Source: Bacillota bacterium
Lineage (GTDB): Bacteria; Bacillota_E; Sulfobacillia; Sulfobacillales; Sulfobacillaceae
Direction of reading: 5' to 3'
DNA length: 7,722 nt
Assembly (NCBI GenBank): GCA_021820645.1
Contig: JAKADJ010000096.1
Coordinates: 1-7,722 of the forward strand
Both the position numbers and the translations under genes were made by a program. This document shows, one piece after another, positions 5,781-7,722 of the stretch; position 1 is the first letter of the stretch, and the number at the start of each line of letters is the position of its first letter. The notes beneath the pieces were generated by a model that did no database searches, was not told the DNA's origin, and was given only the letters and a program-made list of their open reading frames with translations.

Positions 5781-6980
5781 GTGAAGCCGGTAACGCGACT
5801 CTTTCTCATTTCATCCGCATGGACCTTGGCAAGTTTTATGGCGTCTAGCTTTATGAGTGCTTGGTTTTGGGACATTGGCTCAGGAATTAAGCCTATTATT
5901 CTTTTCTACACCATTTTGTTCATCGTGATGACCACATCTTTTGCCCTGTCCACGCAAGTGCGCGCCCGTTTTCGGAGCTCCTCTTTGATGGCGGCGGGAA
6001 TTCTCCTCAACATCGCATATTTGGCGCTTTTGTTAGGTCTTCAGTCTCAAGCGCGCCACTATTTATCCTTTTTGGCTGCCATCGAGGGACTGGCCTCCAG
6101 CTTCTATTGGCTGGCTTTATTCGTATTGGCGTCAAATTGGGTAGCGCCTGAGCAATCGGACTGGTACAACGGATGGACGGGAACCCTGGAGGCCATATTA
6201 GGGCTGATCGCCCCGCCCTTAAGCGGGTGGATTATTGTGTCGCTACCTAATTTAGAAGGGTATCGCGCGATTTTTGCCATCTCCTTGCTCTGCCTCATGA
6301 TCAGTTTGGTCCTGGTCTTGATGGGACGCCGAAAACACGAACACATCATGCCGGTAGCCATCGACAACAAGCAAGACAAAGCGGAGGATCCACCGGCCTG
6401 GCGGGCATTGCTGTGGAGTTTTTGGGCGCTCGGAATGCGCGACGGGATGTTCTTTTTCATTCCTAATCTCCTGCTATATATTGTGACCCGTAACGCGGTT
6501 TTGCTCGGGCTCTACATTACGATGCAGGCCGCGCTGGAAGGACTGGTTTTTTGGGGATTGGCGCGATGGTCGCAGGAATCTTCCCGCCTTTTCGGCATGC
6601 GCGTGGCCACCCTGATTTCTTTTTTAGGTCTGGGGATGGTGCTAGTGCCTCTTGACTATGCCTCGCTATTTGGGCTTGGAATCCTGGTAGCGATTGCGTA
6701 TCCGTTTTACAAAGTGGCATTGGAATCCTCGGCCTTAAATCTCATTGGTCGCCATAGTCGGGGGGAACCGGATCGGATACGCTTTACGGGAGCAAAAGAA
6801 TCTTGGATCAATGCCGGACGTTTAATCAGTTTGTTGCTACTTTTGGTCGTGCTGACCATCGTGCCCCATTTCACCCTGCCAGATTTCCGGTGGATCCTGG
6901 GCGGGTGGTCCGTGATTCCCTTCGTAACCTACATGACCTTTTCTGTGGTAGCCAAAAAATATCACGAGGTGGTAGCCTGA
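5781..6980 (+). CDS. Major facilitator superfamily permease
   Basis: A complete protein of 399 residues from GTG 5781, normal for an MFS permease. It has about 12 hydrophobic helices in two halves separated by a charged loop at about 182-208 (from MGRRKHEH to KQDKAEDPPAW). Helix 1 follows the basic start MKPVTR directly. The second half contains GMRDGMFFFIPN at about 218-229 and KESWINAGRLIS at 339-350; a Glu-x-x-x-Asn-x-Gly-Arg pattern near helix 11 occurs in a group of poorly characterised Bacillota MFS proteins. No motif gives the substrate or direction of transport. The dehydrogenase gene begins 34 bp downstream on the same strand, so the two are probably co-transcribed and the permease may carry the substrate or product of that enzyme. 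No clear promoter was seen upstream. Confidence 0.88.
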   Translation: MKPVTRLFLISSAWTLASFMASSFMSAWFWDIGSGIKPIILFYTILFIVMTTSFALSTQVRARFRSSSLMAAGILLNIAYLALLLGLQSQARHYLSFLAAIEGLASSFYWLALFVLASNWVAPEQSDWYNGWTGTLEAILGLIAPPLSGWIIVSLPNLEGYRAIFAISLLCLMISLVLVLMGRRKHEHIMPVAIDNKQDKAEDPPAWRALLWSFWALGMRDGMFFFIPNLLLYIVTRNAVLLGLYITMQAALEGLVFWGLARWSQESSRLFGMRVATLISFLGLGMVLVPLDYASLFGLGILVAIAYPFYKVALESSALNLIGRHSRGEPDRIRFTGAKESWINAGRLISLLLLLVVLTIVPHFTLPDFRWILGGWSVIPFVTYMTFSVVAKKYHEVVA

Positions 6981-7014
6981 GCCTGAAGTCTGGTTAAGAA
7001 GGGGCGCGATAAAA

Positions 7015-7722
7015 ATGGAATCGCATAGTGCATTGGTGACCGGAGCTGGCCACGGATTGGGACAAGCGATCGCGCTGTCCTTGGCAAAGGTGGGATACCG
7101 GGTATTTGGAGCCGATTTGTCCGACGAGGAGCTTGGGGTAACCGACAAGCTCTGTCGGGACCTGGGTGGGGATTTTCATGGCGCGGTCTTCGACGTGACC
7201 GATGCATCCGGTTGGTTGCAGTGGCTCGCACCGATGCGTGAAGCCGAGCTGCAAGTGGATGTCTTGGTGAACAACGCAGGAGGTGTGGCCGGCCAGACCC
7301 ATCGTCCGGTGGAAGCGATCTCGGACCAGGACTGGGATCGGGTCATCCAGATTAATCTTTATGGAGCCTTTTACGGCATCCGAACGGTGGCACCGTTAAT
7401 GAAGGCCCAACGTTATGGACGCATCATTAACATTTCGTCCGGAGCCGGTCGTAGTCATAGTTTAACCGGCATCCAAGCTTACACCAGCAGCAAGGCGGGG
7501 CAAATTGGTCTCACGCGCCAAATGGCCTATGAGCTCGGGCCTTATGGTATTACGGTGAATAATGTGGCTCCGGGATTTGTGCGCTCCAATCCGAGTACCG
7601 AAAAACAGTGGGAAGCTATGGGCGCCGCAGGTCAACAACAGTTATTGCAGTCGATACCGGTCAAGCGGCTCGGAACTCCCGAAGATATTGCCAATCTGGT
7701 TACATTTTTGGCCAAACCCGAG
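7015..7722 (+). CDS. Classical short-chain dehydrogenase/reductase (3' end outside window)
   Basis: The frame starts at ATG 7015, after AAGGGG at 6999-7004, and is still open at the window end, giving 236 residues; the family usually has about 250, so only a short tail is missing. All classical SDR marks are present: the cofactor motif TGAGHGLG (9-16), an aspartate at 34 after the second strand (FGAD) that favours NAD over NADP, NNAG at 86-89, N114, S142, and the catalytic Y156 and K160 in YTSSK, then NNVAPGF at 182-188. It should be a soluble cytoplasmic enzyme interconverting an alcohol and a ketone, similar to 3-oxoacyl-ACP reductase or sugar-alcohol dehydrogenase types. Substrate specificity cannot be read from these motifs. 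The MFS gene lies 34 bp upstream. Confidence 0.93.
   Translation, partial: MESHSALVTGAGHGLGQAIALSLAKVGYRVFGADLSDEELGVTDKLCRDLGGDFHGAVFDVTDASGWLQWLAPMREAELQVDVLVNNAGGVAGQTHRPVEAISDQDWDRVIQINLYGAFYGIRTVAPLMKAQRYGRIINISSGAGRSHSLTGIQAYTSSKAGQIGLTRQMAYELGPYGITVNNVAPGFVRSNPSTEKQWEAMGAAGQQQLLQSIPVKRLGTPEDIANLVTFLAKPE

Noticed and set aside
7000..7302. Several minus-strand frames opposite the dehydrogenase
   Set aside because: The plus strand encodes a textbook SDR with every catalytic motif; the opposite frames have no support.

Overview
The window looks like chromosomal DNA from a Bacillota-type (Firmicutes) bacterium, possibly close to the acidophilic Sulfobacillus group. The grounds are a qox/cyo-type quinol oxidase operon end, a NiaR-type (YrxA) regulator, strong GGAGG-type ribosome binding sites with frequent GTG/TTG starts, and a moderately GC-rich composition. 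The genus is inference from protein style only.

Region by region. (1) 1-793: the 3' end of an operon for an aa3/bo3-type heme-copper quinol oxidase, with the C-terminal half of subunit III and all of subunit IV, closed by a textbook intrinsic terminator. (2) 864-2832: a TTG-started NiaR-family niacin-responsive repressor gene followed by an NCS1-family transporter gene. Between them, overlapping a plausible promoter and the transporter's Shine-Dalgarno, is a 42-bp almost perfect palindrome. This layout suggests that the regulator controls the transporter, which would make this NCS1 protein a candidate niacin or NAD-precursor importer. (3) 2816-4036: a decayed zone. The minus strand carries a major facilitator gene without its first four helices and with an abnormal end. 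The plus strand carries a 37-codon MFS-like N-terminus with a perfect ribosome binding site, preceded by a 29-codon ORF joined to it by a TGATG overlap. An inversion inside one former MFS gene could explain the two pieces. (4) 4037-5485: a secreted lipoprotein of unknown function with a Ser/Thr-rich tether and a duplicated domain containing an HHWPS motif. (5) 5486-5780: no confident gene, but a long open minus-strand frame may be a gene relic. (6) 5781-7722: an MFS permease gene and a classical short-chain dehydrogenase gene (cut by the window end) in the same direction, 34 bp apart, probably one operon for uptake and oxidation or reduction of an unidentified compound.

The most interesting unit is region 2: the regulator, the palindromic operator and the NCS1 transporter make a compact, testable candidate vitamin B3 uptake module. 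No CRISPR array, tRNA, rRNA, or insertion sequence was seen.
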